Of a DNA stretch of 64,000 nt, positions 22,209 to 34,341 are shown in pieces. This DNA comes from Scleromitrula shiraiana. Its lineage: Eukaryota > Ascomycota > Leotiomycetes > Helotiales > Sclerotiniaceae. The notes under the pieces are model-generated. The model searched no databases. It was given only the letters and a program-made list of their open reading frames with translations, and was not told where the DNA came from. How positions within the stretch are numbered: position 1 is the stretch's first letter; the number at the start of each line of letters is the position of its first letter. A program made the translations under genes and the position numbers. The stretch covers positions 2,046,001 to 2,110,000 of the forward strand of contig JABELC010000003.1 in NCBI GenBank assembly GCA_028455995.1, read 5' to 3'.

Positions 22209-22442
22209 ATGTGCAAAAACATAGTCCACCAATACCGAATCTGCAAGCACAAATGGCGACCATTTCTAGAAGACTGCCCCAACAAATGCACACTGCCCTC
22301 GGATATAATTATCGAGAGAAGAAAAATCAAGAGTGGGAATGGGTATTGTGCGAAGTGTTGGGCGAGGAAACTGGAAGAGCAAGCTCTTGCTAAGGAGAAA
22401 GAGAAGATGGTTAAGGAGTCGCGGTTTACAGTGGGCTTTTAG
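22209..22442 (+). CDS. Small Cys-rich protein, divergent pair member 2
   Basis: A 77-residue single-exon frame starting MCKNIVHQYRICKHKW. Cysteines fall at positions 2, 12, 23, 27, 47 and 50, the last two in GNGYCAKCW, which matches GRGYCLKHW in the partner gene at 21117-21356. After the last pair the protein becomes a charged helix (ARKLEEQALAKEKEKM). The arrangement looks like a small intracellular zinc-binding protein; there is no signal peptide. Similar very short MC-starting proteins are common in filamentous fungi and, to my knowledge, uncharacterised. Paralogy with the neighbour is inferred from motif order, not overall identity, which is low. Confidence 0.6.
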   Translation: MCKNIVHQYRICKHKWRPFLEDCPNKCTLPSDIIIERRKIKSGNGYCAKCWARKLEEQALAKEKEKMVKESRFTVGF

Positions 22443-23140
22443 GGGACGCTATCGGTGTTTGATTCGTATGATTATATGAAATTTAAGTGTTGGTGAAGGT
22501 GAGAGTAGATTTAGGGATGGAATTTTGCTAGGATATGACATTTTTTGGTGATGAAGTGGGAGAACATTGGTGTATGATATTATTCACAATTGGCTATTCA
22601 ACCTTGACTTCAACTTCAAATTACAAGTTAATTGTTTACTTCCGAATTTTTATTTTGCTTCAATGTATAAGTACATGCGCAATTCTCAACTGGGTCTCAA
22701 TTTGAGATTTTTACAGTCTTGAAGTCCAATCGTCTTTTCACGTATCTCAGCATTATTATCAAATATGTTCAAAAGCCGGGCATCCAGATGCCATTAATTT
22801 GATATTTAGAAATTCTATGGACCGCAAGAAGATAAATGATACGCTCTTCTGTTTGTAGGAATTGAAGGTTAGAGAACTGCGAAGCTTTGCCAATCTCAAC
22901 TTTCAGGAATTGAACCATACGAATTCGATTTTGGAAGATTGACAGTTCGCCCTTCGAAATTATAAATACCTGCTACTTATTACTTTTATAGTGAATTTAT
23001 TGAATTGTCTAAGCAGTTTTGTCAACAAATTCAACCTCATCTTTGTTCAAGTTAGATCGAAGGGTAACATTAAAATTTCGATGCAATTATAGTCTACCTT
23101 CAAGTCTGGTCTATCAATTCAACGATAGAAAACTACAAAT
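22443..23140. other. Intergenic region
   Basis: AT-rich spacer upstream of the hypothetical gene at 23141. A 66-codon frame overlapping its first exon in another phase is a shadow. Nothing else is seen. Confidence 0.4.
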
Positions 23141-24038
23141 ATGGGTAGGAAAAAGGAGGACATCAAAGATCACAGCGAAAGTGTTCTGGTACTGGAGATT
23201 GCTGCGCTGGGGATTGTAGTTGATACGAGCATCGAACCTGAGGTAAATCGCCCCTAATCTAGTCAAGAATATTTGCTAATCCTACTAGGAAGTGAAAAAG
23301 CTTCCAACCTTCATTGAGGATTTAGACGGCCTAAAACTCGATCCCCAACACCTCGATGAAACCGATAACGAAGCCCAAGCAATCCAGCCTCGCAGCGAGC
23401 CCTTATCCTACGAAGCGCTAAAAGAAGCATACACAATTCAAACACGCGAGCTCGAAGACCTCAAAGAACAATCCAAAAAGCGAATTACAAAGCTCCAAGG
23501 AATAATCCAAGGACTCATTCTCTCACTCGAAGAACGCGAACACCTAGTGAAAGTCGGCATTGCAGTGCGTACAGCCTTCCTAGAACAAGAGCGTTGCTCA
23601 CATGCACTCGAGAAGCGACCCATTGGAAAAGAACCAGAGCATTCCATCGACAAGGAGATTCTCGCCACTTCAATGTCTGCATGTCAAGAAGGCAGTTGTT
23701 TGGCTGATGCAGCTGGACTCAAATATGGTTTGATTCCTAAGAAATATAAGCAGACATTCTTCAATATGTATCACATGGAAGTACGTATGGCGCCAAAACT
23801 CCCAGCAAAATTGATCGAGGCAATTAATTGTGGGATGACGATTCATCAAGGGGTTGGTATTCATGGGGGTTTGGGGATGAAGATCCAGAGGGATCGGGCT
23901 TATGATTATTGTATGATGTTAGAGGAGTTGTATAGGGAGTTGACGAATGAGGAGTTTGAGAATAGCAAGGAGGTGGATGACGTAGTTGTTCGTCTTAGGG
24001 GTTTGAAAGATGATGTGATGAAGGAAAATGTTACATGA
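23141..24038 (+). CDS. Hypothetical coiled-coil protein
   Basis: Two exons, 23141-23242 and 23289-24038, with a 46-nt phase-0 intron (GTAAAT..ACTAG), give 283 residues. The first exon reads MGRKKEDIKDHSESV with an aliphatic stretch. Residues of about 85-120 form a likely coiled coil (RELEDLKEQSKKRITKLQ). The central part has several cysteines and SCLADAAGLKYGLIPKKYK, and the C-terminal part has a Gly-rich turn (HQGVGIHGGLGMKIQRDRAYDY) followed by acidic helices. I recognise no domain. Codon use in the first half of exon 2 looks well biased (many C-ending codons), which supports coding. It is probably a lineage-specific fungal protein. Confidence 0.65.
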
Positions 24039-25000
24039 GTATTAGGAGTTGGAATAAGTGGTTATGAAAATCACTATTATTGCGATTATTTTGTGCTGTT
24101 GAAATTCTGAATGGACATTCAATTCAAACAAAATTACTCTCCCTCTGTGTGTTCTGGTTCTGGTGTCTCTAATCCAATTGAACATTAAAAACTAATGAAT
24201 TGAAAATGAATTTCAATATCTGTACCTGTATTACAAATAACCATCCAAATAAATCAACTCAAAATATGTTTGAAAGTTCAAATTTTGAAGAGACATTACA
24301 ATATCACATAAACACTATTAGATCACCAATAAATGAAAACATTTTTATTCGATCCTATCCTCTTAATGGAAAAAGAGGATTAAGACCCAGAAACTAATTT
24401 AATTATGATACATAAATGCAGGCCAATCTTCTCATTAGTTATCTGCATTTAGTGATGATGATCCCGACCCTCCATCCATATTTAATTTCCTCATCAAAAA
24501 ACCAATTAAATGTAGATATTCATATCATACCATACCATATCAACGCTGATGCTATTGATTTGCCTGGATTTATTATTCAATTTTTCGTCGTTATCTTCCA
24601 TCATCAAATTCAAGGTAATGTGTTTTCCTTTATGTAATAGATATCCCTGATCTGAATGCGCCAAAAAAAAAAGAAAAGTGCCCCCTGATGTGTTGGGCCT
24701 ATTGAGGATATTCTGTCCTCCGAATGCATCATTTTGTCTCTCCGAGTGTTTTCCTCGCTCTCAATTTGTGTAGTATATACCAATTTGAGAAGAGGGATTG
24801 GAGGACAAGGAATGTGTGAAGTTAAGTCTACGATTTCGCTTTTCGTGCGGAAATATGTGAGTGTGGAGTAATAAAAGACATGCCGATGACTTTTTAATTG
24901 AGCGATGTCGGCGAATATTCGGAGTGTTTGAATGAACATAAGTGTTTGTGATATGAAAAGTTGAAAAAGAAAGGAGAATTTAAGTGGCAAAAAAATAGAT
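24039..25000. other. Convergent intergenic region
   Basis: Spacer between the hypothetical gene (plus) and the end of the TFIIA gene (minus). AT-rich with an A-run near 24663. No gene is supported, and the short frames present have no protein character. Confidence 0.4.
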
Positions 25001-26973
25001 TTACCACTCGTATTCTCCAGATGCTTTGTGGAATACGTATTCTTTTCCGTTGACGGTGAGGACTCCATCTTTCATAACACACTTCCTATATTGCGACTGG
25101 TAAGTAAATTGATCCGACTGATTGATTTGATTGGATAGGAGGGGATTTTATACCACTTATTCTTAACTCTTTGTACTTTGTCATACATGCAGAGCATGAT
25201 ATGACCCATACCCTCGTCGTCATCTTCATCATCATTCAAACCATCATCGGGATCATCCAAATCAGAATTGATCGCATCCTCATCTGGATCATCTTTGACT
25301 TTGTCATCGTCATCATCGGAGCCAGGCCCATCAGTTTGTTGTACTGATCCAGATAAATTCTTGCGAGCGCGGCTCTTAGACTTGGTGGCTTCCTTGAGTG
25401 GAAGCATTAGTCCTCCACCCTCCATGGCTTTACCCATAGATTCAATCTTGCCACGAATAAGGTTATCGATCTCGATTCGACCCATAGCGACTTCATTTCC
25501 TTGGGAGTCGAACTGTTTAATGACACCAATAGAATCTGCATCATCTCCAGCTCCATCAGTCTGAGCACCAGCAACACCCCCTTGAGGAGGCTGACCACCC
25601 TGTCCATTCTGGGCATACTGTCCATTTGGACCTGCTTGACCAGCCGGGTTATTTTGCAATATTCGTTGTTGCTGTTGCTGAGCCTGTACTCTCATAGCCT
25701 GTCTGTAAGCTTCTTGAGATTGAGGTGCATGTTGTTGTGGCAGTTGTTGCTGTTGTTGTTGTGGTGACATGGCATTGGCTGGTCTCATTTGCTGTTGTTG
25801 CATTTGCTGCTGTGCTTGCTGCGGATGCTGTTGGTGCTGCATATTTTGTCCCGTTCCTTGCTGTGGTTGTTGTTGTTGTTGGGGTGGAGCATTACCACGA
25901 ATAGATTCAATGGAAGCTGCAGCTCTTGGTCCATAATTAGCTTGTAGAAGCGAAGCTGCACGCTGTTGGGCAGCTGTGACGTTCGCCATGGCCATGAGTG
26001 GATTATGATAAGGTGCTTGCGGCATAGAGAGACCTTGGTTTTCTAATCCTGGTTCGCTCTTAATTCGAGGTCCATCATTAGCATTGTTCATCGGCTGCAT
26101 TTGTGGCATGGGCTGATTCAGAGGTTGATTCATGGGTGGGTTCATAGGTGAATTCATTGGTGGATTCATAGGCTGTGCGCCCATATTTTGGTAGTTTCCA
26201 GCATTCGAAGGCACAGTAGGAGGATTGGTCATAGGTGGTGGCTGTTCAGGTTTGGGATCCCAAGGGAATGTTGCAACTTGAAGTTGCGACAACTTTTGTT
26301 GCCAACCCTATTGAATGATTTAGTAACATGATTGACCATTGTAAGAAGCAAGAAACAGAAATGCAAATTTAAATGGCTAGAAAAGTAATGTATGTGCTTT
26401 GAATGCTGTGAATGATATCTCTACCTAGGTTGAGGTAGTGCCATGAGGTACAAAGTACTTCAAATATCCACGTGATAAAAGAGAACGGACGAAAATAACC
26501 TAGCGCGGAAAAAACAATTTCACAACCGAGGGGCTGAGTATCAAGGGTATAAAGCCAAATACAGAGGATCGCCCACCCGCAAAAACTGGCCCATTTGCCC
26601 ATTTTATGCACAAGGCAGCAGGTGAGATGATTCCAACAGAAGCAGCAACCAAAAGATGAATATATCTTCAAACAACTTCCACAACCACACAATTTTTGAA
26701 AATTTATCGAATCTCCAATCATTTACAAATAATTGAACCGATATTTGAAGACGATTGAAGGATGAGAAGAAATAAATCGATAATATAATGTTATAAAATG
26801 CGAATCGCAGAACCAACAAAATATCAACAACAAAGGGAATGAAGCAATCGTACCTTTCTCAATTCCTCCAATACATGTTCATCGACTCCGCCTTCCTCGA
26901 AATCGACTCTAGAACTATCGACCACATCTGCGATAATTTGTTGATAAACGTTTCCGACCTGAGTATTCGACAT
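25001..26973 (-). CDS. toa1: Transcription factor IIA large (alpha/beta) subunit
   Basis: Three minus-strand exons (26973-26854, 26307-25154, 25085-25001) encode 452 residues. The N-terminal block, with MSNTQVGNVYQQIIADVV followed by VDEHVLEELRKGWQQKL, is the helical bundle of TFIIA-alpha. The last 40 residues (KNKWKCVMKDGVLTVNGKEY ending in EYEW) form the beta-barrel that contacts TBP and DNA. Between them lie MNPPMN repeats, poly-Gln tracts and a long Asp/Glu segment (about residues 360-400). The protein pairs with the small subunit Toa2 and stabilises TBP on promoters. The last exon is only 28 codons but carries the strongest family signature, so the 68-nt intron is secure. The first intron is 546 nt, far longer than the others here. 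Long linkers are usual in filamentous fungi. Confidence 0.95.
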
Positions 26974-28057
26974 CTTGTTGTCGCGTGGGTTATTTGAATA
27001 AGGATCTTGTGCTGCACACTTGGTTTGGATATCGCGTTGTTAGAAAGAAGAACTAGGATCCCTCGATACCTTCAATCTCTCTATGCGCTCACGATTTTCG
27101 ACCTCCTAAATAATGCGCAAACAATTCTTTTCACCTTTCGCTATTAATTTAAACGGATAATTGGAGAAAGGTAGGTGGAATGGTGATAATGGGGGTGGTA
27201 AGGTAGGTTAAATTCGGAGGCTCGGGAAAGAGTGTTGAATCGTCCACCCCCAGTCTAATTTAACTAAAACTGAATGCGTATTCTTCACCTTCTGTTTGAT
27301 GATTGCTTTAATGATCTTTTTTGACTATCTGCTTGGATTTTGTAGACAAAGTTAAATGGAATTTTTGACTTGTAGACAGACCGGCTTGTGGAGTTGTATG
27401 GGGAAGATCGCTTTGCAAGAGATATGGGTAACCTTAGCCCGCTTTCGCTTAGTCATGGCGATTTCTACAACCTGAACCCTTATATTCAAGGCACAGGTGG
27501 AATGTATACTTGAATTCACTGACTGTCAAGCAAACAACCTGAATAATATCTCTGGATGGATTCATGGATATTATTCGATATCTATCAGGTAGATAGTGAG
27601 TAAATGAGAAGTGTTATGCATTTATATAGGTAATTAATAACTCCAGCATTGCATCTTTTGTAATTATAATGATCACATTAATATTGGGTCGCAGTCATAA
27701 CAAGATGAAAGATCACTGAATTGCAATGCAAGTTCGATATTACAATTTTGGAAGCTGGTTGAGAATGTTAAAAGTATTGTATTGTTACATTAAACTATCC
27801 ATAATCCCCTAAGGTATTAAGTTAAACAAGAAATTGAAGACTTCAATGAAATGAAGCAGTAACCGGTCCAGTCCCTCCATATTCGTTATTCATAATCAAG
27901 CATCAACTTGCACCAGGTGAAGCACTTTCTGCCATGGGCATTGTGAGATCAAAATCAAAAACCACAACACCACGCTAAAACATCCCAATCGCTAAGAGCC
28001 AATATGGAATACTGTTTTATACTTTACCTATAGCTCCAAGAGCATTTCTTGACCTAT
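26974..28057. other. Intergenic region
   Basis: Over 1 kb between the start of the TFIIA gene and the end of cdc20 (both minus). It should hold the TFIIA promoter and 5' leader. No further gene is seen. Confidence 0.4.
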
Positions 28058-29910
28058 CTATCTGATAGTCATTTGCTTGACCATGTCAGCCTTTCCAGAA
28101 GCACCTGAAACACCCGAGGATGCACCTGGGCCAGTCTTCTTCTCAAACACCTTCCAGAACTTCAAGCTCTCATCAGCGGCTAATATAATGTTAGTTTCAA
28201 GGTAACGCGGCTCGGATCGAAGAATTACTTACCAGCTGTGGCGAGCATTTGTCCATCTGGACTGAGGCAGCTGTGAAGAACTCTGGTCTCATGTGCTGGG
28301 ATCTCTACATTGCGGACCAAAGTAGGATAGCTCCAGATGCTAAGAGAGTTGTCGGGGAAGCCGCTAGTGCTGACAATCTCACGGTAGTGAGGGCTCCAAC
28401 GAAGACTGGTGACTTGAGATCCAGTATCGATGCTGTTGACTCGTGCGCCAGTTGTAGTATTCCAGAAGTGGATGTGACGATCGTAGGATCCACCACCAGT
28501 AGCCAAAACGTTTGGTTGCCATGGGCACCAGCTGAGGGCCTTTACAGCAGCCTTGTGGTTGGTCTTGGTGAATTTGGGTGCAGCCAAAGAACGAGCATCC
28601 CAGATGGAAACCAAGTTGTCGTTACCACCAGTTGCAAGTTGAGCACCATCTGCTCGCCACTCAAGGCCACAGACCTCGGAGGTGTGAGAAATCAATTCTG
28701 CAACTTTGTGCTCAGCGATTCTGACATCGTGGTTGAAGACAAGACCACTTCGGGCACCAGTGGAGAGGGTGTGGCTGTTCCATCCCATTACACCAACACG
28801 AGTGTCATGTCCATGCATGCTTCTGAGCTTGATACCTTCCTCAACGTCCCAGATCTGAACTTCTCCAGAGCCAAGACCAACACTGACATGTGCTCCATCA
28901 CCTGACCACTTGACACTACTGACATAGGTATCTGGGCTGGTCTCCAAGAGGGAGCTAACAGTTCCAGACTCGGCAGACCAGACATATACATTACGTTCAA
29001 GACCAATAGCAACTTGGTTATTAGAGCTCCAGTCGAGAAGGTTCAGGTAATAATCATCCACTAAACCAGGTGCATCTAATACACGTTCTGGTGCAGTTGC
29101 TATACGGCGTCTGAATTGAGCAGCAGTAGCGTTAGAGTTCTTGAGAGGTCTGTTGTATTGCGAACGGAGGTCAACAGGTTTTGAGGATTCGGGAGCAGCG
29201 GGCTTAAAAGCGAGAATTCTTTGGTTGAGAGAGACACCGCAAGCAGATGCTAAGGAATCCTGATAGGCGATGGTGTTTGGAGAGGGACGAGAATAAGAGG
29301 CTGGCTCATCGTCATCGGCCAAGTTCAATGAACCAAGAGCAGCAAGAGCATCATCTGCACCAGATGCAAGGACTGAAGAGCCTTCACTACTGGTCTTGGT
29401 TCTTTGTTTGTCTGTGAAATCGACTTTTCCTGAACCAGCAGTTGAGATAGCTGAACTTGCAGCACGGTCTGGGATGAAACGATCACCGGTGTAGGAAACA
29501 GTAGTTTTGTTGGATTTTGATCTGATTGGGCCTTTTCTTGTTCGTCCGCTGGCAGGTGTCTTGCAACCTGTACCAGTAAGAGCAAAATCGGAGACGCCAA
29601 GCTCAAGGGCATGCCGAGGAGTCTGGACACCCTTGGCAATGTTAGATTTTGGTGAGTCTCTGTGTGATTTTCTTGTTGATGACTTTGCAAAGTGCGATGT
29701 TAAGTTTCCACCGTAGGTAGACTTTGAGGATGGTCGTATGCTCTCTTCAGATACTTTTCTCTCAGGTGGAGTGAAAGGAGATGACTTGTTGATTGAAAGA
29801 GTTTGTGTGCGAGTACGAGGAGATGGGGTCAAAGGCATCCGTCCGCCAGCGGTACGTGTGGAGAAGAGCCCCGTATGGGACTTAATTGGGGTATGCACTG
29901 CAGTAGCCAT
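28058..29910 (-). CDS. cdc20: Cdc20, activator of the anaphase-promoting complex
   Basis: Two minus-strand exons (29910-28233 and 28179-28058) encode 599 residues. The protein recruits substrates such as securin and B-type cyclin to APC/C at the metaphase-anaphase transition. The N-terminus is basic and Ser/Thr-Pro-rich, with many potential kinase sites. The C-box is DRFIP at 143-147. A linker with AQFRRRIATAPERVLDAPGL leads into seven WD40 blades (VWSAESG, IWDVEEG, GLEWRADGAQLATGGNDN, IWDARSL and others). The second exon provides LKFWKVFE and ends in Thr-Ile-Arg, the IR tail that docks on TPR subunits of APC/C. C-box, D-box-binding propeller and IR tail together distinguish it from Cdh1-like relatives mainly by the N-terminus, so assignment to Cdc20 rather than Cdh1 is strong but not absolute. 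The intron is 53 nt. Confidence 0.93.
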
Positions 29911-30868
29911 TTTGTAATATTAAAGTATGATCTCGGTCGAAAGACAATCAAATGTATCGATCGATGATATGAGGAGGAATTCGGTAAAATCGAACGAGCT
30001 CCAAGAGACTCAACCTAATGGTTCCTGGTAAATAGTTTTTGGGTTAGTATAAATTCGTTGTTGTGCTCGATATATCGAAAAAAGGCCTTCTATATAAGAA
30101 TGGGTCTAAGTCGGGAGACGATCAATGGGGTGCAACTAAGTACTGCAGGAAGATCTAATGGACTCGAAGTATTCTTTTTAATTGAAGGTATAATGTATTT
30201 TTATATTTGCGGTAGAGTTTATGATGAGAAGGTAAAGGGTACGGAATTGTAGGAGGATTGCGATGTGCATGAAGAAGAAAAGAAGTTCATGATGAAAAGG
30301 AAATCCAATGCCCTTTTCTAGAGATTCTTTGTTTACTAAATTAGCTTGGTTGTTAAGGGCAACAAGAATTTCTTCATGGTTTCAAAACCTCAGGCATTCG
30401 ATAATCTCCAGTGCTCCATAAAAAGAAACGGCTAGCGGGCGCGAGGCGGGCTAAGATTGGCGCTTAAAATTTTAATTCCGATCCACCGATCTGATCTTAA
30501 ACCCTGCCTGCAAGACAACAAGAACATGGCTATGGCTTTCCGCTTTCCTTTGAACCTTTTGTGCCTTGTCTGATATTTGGCAATACTCACCCGGCAGTAT
30601 ACTTGTACTTCAAAAGGTTCCATACAATTTTGAATGTAACTATTCCCAAATTTATACTTAAACCTGTGTATCTATGTATTGAACTCATACAATACAAGTC
30701 TCCTCAAATTTCTTCTTCTATACCTTCTCTCGAATTCTCTATTGTCCTTCCTCGGTTTCTTCATTTCTTGTCATTCGTTTGATGAATAGGGATTGTGTAC
30801 CCATTACACAGCATTTGCATCTCTTCTTTGACCAATCGAGCATGACCACATAAAAACACAATCATATC
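29911..30868. other. Divergent promoter region
   Basis: Head-to-head spacer between cdc20 and the Ral2-like gene. The last 200 bases before 30869 are pyrimidine-rich. No other gene is supported. Confidence 0.4.
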
Positions 30869-33327
30869 ATGGCTCAGCCTTCTACAACTTCCGGTACATC
30901 CAATTCAATCTTTGGCACTTCTACCCATACTACTCCCAATCAACATTCTGGATCTACAACTCTTACTTCTGGTTCTGCAGCTCCTTCGAACAATACCTTT
31001 CTCATGCCGAATTCTCCTGTAAAGAATAAACTTGGTATGGATGGATACCGTCCTAAAGTTATAAGAACTCTTGGTCAAGTATGTTCCAAAAACTCCTGCT
31101 ATTTGCAGACCACTCTCTAATCTATTTGTACTTCTATAGCGTCCAGCTTGTCTTGTCAACGCCTCCGTAACATATTGCGGGAATAATCAGATTTATGCCT
31201 TTGGTGGCTTCGATCAATATACAGATGAGGTTTATAATCATGTTTTGAGGCTTGATTTGGTCAGTCATCAGTGGAATTTGGTCGACAATTATGGCGATAT
31301 TCCAGGAGTACGAATGGGTAAGTCTGCGAGCCGAGTCATGAACATGGGGTTCTAATAAAATCATAGGTCATACCGCAACACTTTACCAAGGCGATAAACT
31401 ACTCATATTCGGGGGTGAAAACGAACATCGAACGTACCTTTCCGACCTGATCATCTTTGACCTCAAAACCGCACATTGGACGCAGCCTACTGTAACCGGA
31501 CCCATACCGAAAGGAAGAGCTAGACACGCAGCTGTTTTACACGAAGATAAACTGTTCGTTGTTGGTGGTATAACTGGTCACAACAATTACGTCCTGGATG
31601 ATATATGCTATCTGGATCTGAAAACTTTCACCTGGTCTCGAGCATGGCGATTTGTTGGAAGATTCGACCATTCGGCATACTTATGGGGAGATAGAGTATG
31701 GGTATTTGGAGGACTTAGTGAAGATATGGATAAAATTGGTGATGTCTGGTGGTTGGACTTCAAGGGTAGCCCGGCATTTGACTCTGCTCCAACATATGGC
31801 TCAATGGACAGGCACTCTGCGTTAAATCGGCTTACTGGTTCGCCTCGACCTTCATTTTCTATGACCACTTCCCAAGCAGTTGGCAGTTCAGGTTATGCTG
31901 CAAATTCGAGTAGCGCCCAAGTCAACCCACCTTCCTTCCAGTTGACCACATCTCCACCTCTCGCTCCTGGGACAATCTCTTCATTAAAGTTCGTTTCTGG
32001 TCCAAATATCCCTTCCCAGGGCTCAGGAATGCATTTTCATGTATACACCTCGGGAACTCTTCTTGACTTTGTCACTCCAGCAGCTACTATTACCCCACAG
32101 GAATGTTCTCTTTCGGCCCTAGATTTAGATACCTTGCGTTGGCAGAAATTGGCTGAAGGCCGTGATATTTTCAGATCTGGTTATAGATGGCATTATTGTA
32201 CGATGAATGACGAAGGTACAAAGGCTTGGCTTCTCGGCTGTCCTACAGATCCAACCGCAACCGATTTGGGTCCAGGGGGGTTTGAGGAGTATTTGAGGTA
32301 ATTCGGCTTCTAGAATAATTTCGTGGCAGAATGCTAATATTTTCATTAATAGTGATATCATGGAGATTGATCTTCGCCGTTATGGTCTGCTTGGTAACAG
32401 TCTTAACCCTGAACCTCGCGCGGAAGATTCTCGGCTATCATCGTCAGATCGTATGACACAAACATCGAAGGGTCTTGGATTAGACTTAGCCAAGCTTTTC
32501 AACCAGCCACCAGAAAGTGGCAGTGGAACTGACTTCATTATTACAGCATCGAAAGATGACGAGTGGGATGCAGATGATTCAAGCTCTCGGGCTTCTGATA
32601 GTCTTCAGCAGAACTGGCTGTCTCCCGATGCAGCAACCTCCGCACCTATTCATGTTCATAAACTTATTTTACAAGCTCGATGGCCACATTTTGCACGCTT
32701 ATACAACGCACAGATGGCCGAGTTCCACACAAAGAGAATGCACATACCAGAGCCGTATCCAGTTGTGAAAGCTTTTCTCTATTATCTCTACACCGATAGC
32801 ATACATCCCGACGATTGTGCAGAATTGAATGATGTCGCAGGTCTTTTGGTTATGTCAAATATTTACAATATTCCACATCTACGGTTGATATGTGTCAATC
32901 GTCTGTCTAAAGAATTGGATGTCGATCATGCATGCATTATTTGGCATTCGGCTGGTGTTGCTAGCGAAGAGTGGTTGAGGAGACGAGCTGCCAGCTTTTG
33001 CCTCTTGCATTGGGGTAGAGTTGTACGTACTGAAGGATTTTTGAAATTGCCACGCCAGGCTTTGGTGGATCTTTCACAGGAAATCGATATGGAAGGTCGA
33101 GTTGTAGGAGGTGAGCACATTCTGCGCGATCTTTTTTTTTCTCGGCTTGACTTACTGGAACATTTACTAATATATATGTCTTAGGCGAAGAACTGGAGTA
33201 CGTTGGAGGACTCGGCGGTGCTCGCTTTGGCGTTGGAGGTGTATCACGCAAGGCTAGTGTTAGTAGCAACCACACCCAGGGAATGGGTTCGGAGGCAGAT
33301 GATAACGAAGAAATGGAGATGAATTAA
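30869..33327 (+). CDS. Ral2-like Kelch-BTB protein
   Basis: Five exons (30869-31078, 31140-31317, 31367-32297, 32353-33110, 33185-33327) encode 739 residues; all four introns are 49-74 nt GT..AG. The Ser/Thr-rich start is followed by Kelch blades with FGGFDQ, FGGENE, VGGITG and FGGLSE, then a linker and further propeller-like sequence, and from about residue 520 a BTB fold (IHVHKLILQARWPHFARL, then FLYYLYTDSI and a BACK-like helical part with VNRLSKELDVDHACIIW). This order, Kelch then BTB, matches fission yeast Ral2 and animal LZTR1, which act on Ras signalling; whether this gene does the same is inference. The tail is Gly-rich and then acidic. The reading is continuous through all splices. 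Confidence 0.85.
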
Positions 33328-33939
33328 CGAGAATATATATTACAGGGGTATTGACCAAGGGGCGTTTGGGTAACGACGGACGGAGCATCATTAAGGCGCA
33401 TATGGTCTGTCTTCACTTTGAAATTAGGGATACCATCTTGCAAATAGCCTGGTGCCACTATGGCAATCTAGTGGGCGATAAGTGTCATGTGAATCCGAAC
33501 TTTCATGTTTTGATTCTTCAACTCTCACAGAGACAATATAGAATATTCATAGATTCATCTGAAATCAATCAATCAATAGTCTTGATTGTTCAGTATCATA
33601 TTAGACAATATGAATAGAGAATATAAATATTTATTCTATCTTACATATATATGTTATAGATTAAAGGTTTATCACTATATATGGGGTATGTAGATTTGTA
33701 GATTGTGAAGAGAATGAAAGAGTATATATCCTTCAATCCTATATAGGTATGCCAAACATTGGTATTATGTAACTCTTATATTATTTCATCCAAAGAATAT
33801 CACAAGAATTGGATTGAGTTATGCCAGTGGCACGCCCTCTGTGTCCCAAAGCTTTTCTATCGAATCAATAGTGATTGTATACTAATAGCAAGGAATTCAT
33901 ACAGTAATACTGCTCACCATACAGATCTATATAAATCCA
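33328..33939. other. Convergent intergenic region
   Basis: AT-rich spacer between the Kelch-BTB gene (plus) and the small membrane protein gene (minus). No gene is seen. Confidence 0.4.
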
Positions 33940-34341
33940 TTAAGACACGAATTCTCTCATCTTGATTTTCCTCCGAAATTCCTTCCCCTGCCTCTCATAT
34001 TCATCCCATTCTTCTTTTGTCGATACACCCAAGCAACAAGGTGGAATTGCCTTTTCCAACGATGTCGCATGGGGGTCAATTTCCGAAATCTCACGCAAGA
34101 GCCACGCCTTCGCTTTTTCCCCTTGACGAGTCCAACTCTCGTGTCCCCAGATTGCTTCTCGCGCGTACTGATACGCTATCCGATGTCTACAAAGTCGCCA
34201 TTCCCCTAATTGTGGGCTAGAGAACATGACGCTTCTGATTCTATACAAGTCGATAATATGCCATGAAACGAAAGTGAAAAGCACTACACCAACAAAACAA
34301 GCGACGGCAGTTGCGCCAACTATTCCATCTGAAACGGCCAT
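33940..34341 (-). CDS. Small single-pass membrane protein, hypothetical
   Basis: A 133-residue single-exon frame from ATG 34341. Residues of about 7-28 form one hydrophobic segment (VACFVGVVLFTFVSWHI), probably a signal anchor with a short N-terminus outside the cytosol. The rest is hydrophilic with several Trp and Arg (EWRLCRHRIAYQ, AIWGHESWTRQGEKAKAWL) and ends in a charged helix (EEWDEYERQGKEFRRKIKM). Two adjacent cysteines occur at about position 103. I know no family. Amphipathic, Trp-rich spacing and the membrane anchor support a real protein, but the size is close to what chance can give. Confidence 0.55.
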   Translation of the reverse strand: MAVSDGIVGATAVACFVGVVLFTFVSWHIIDLYRIRSVMFSSPQLGEWRLCRHRIAYQYAREAIWGHESWTRQGEKAKAWLLREISEIDPHATSLEKAIPPCCLGVSTKEEWDEYERQGKEFRRKIKMREFVS

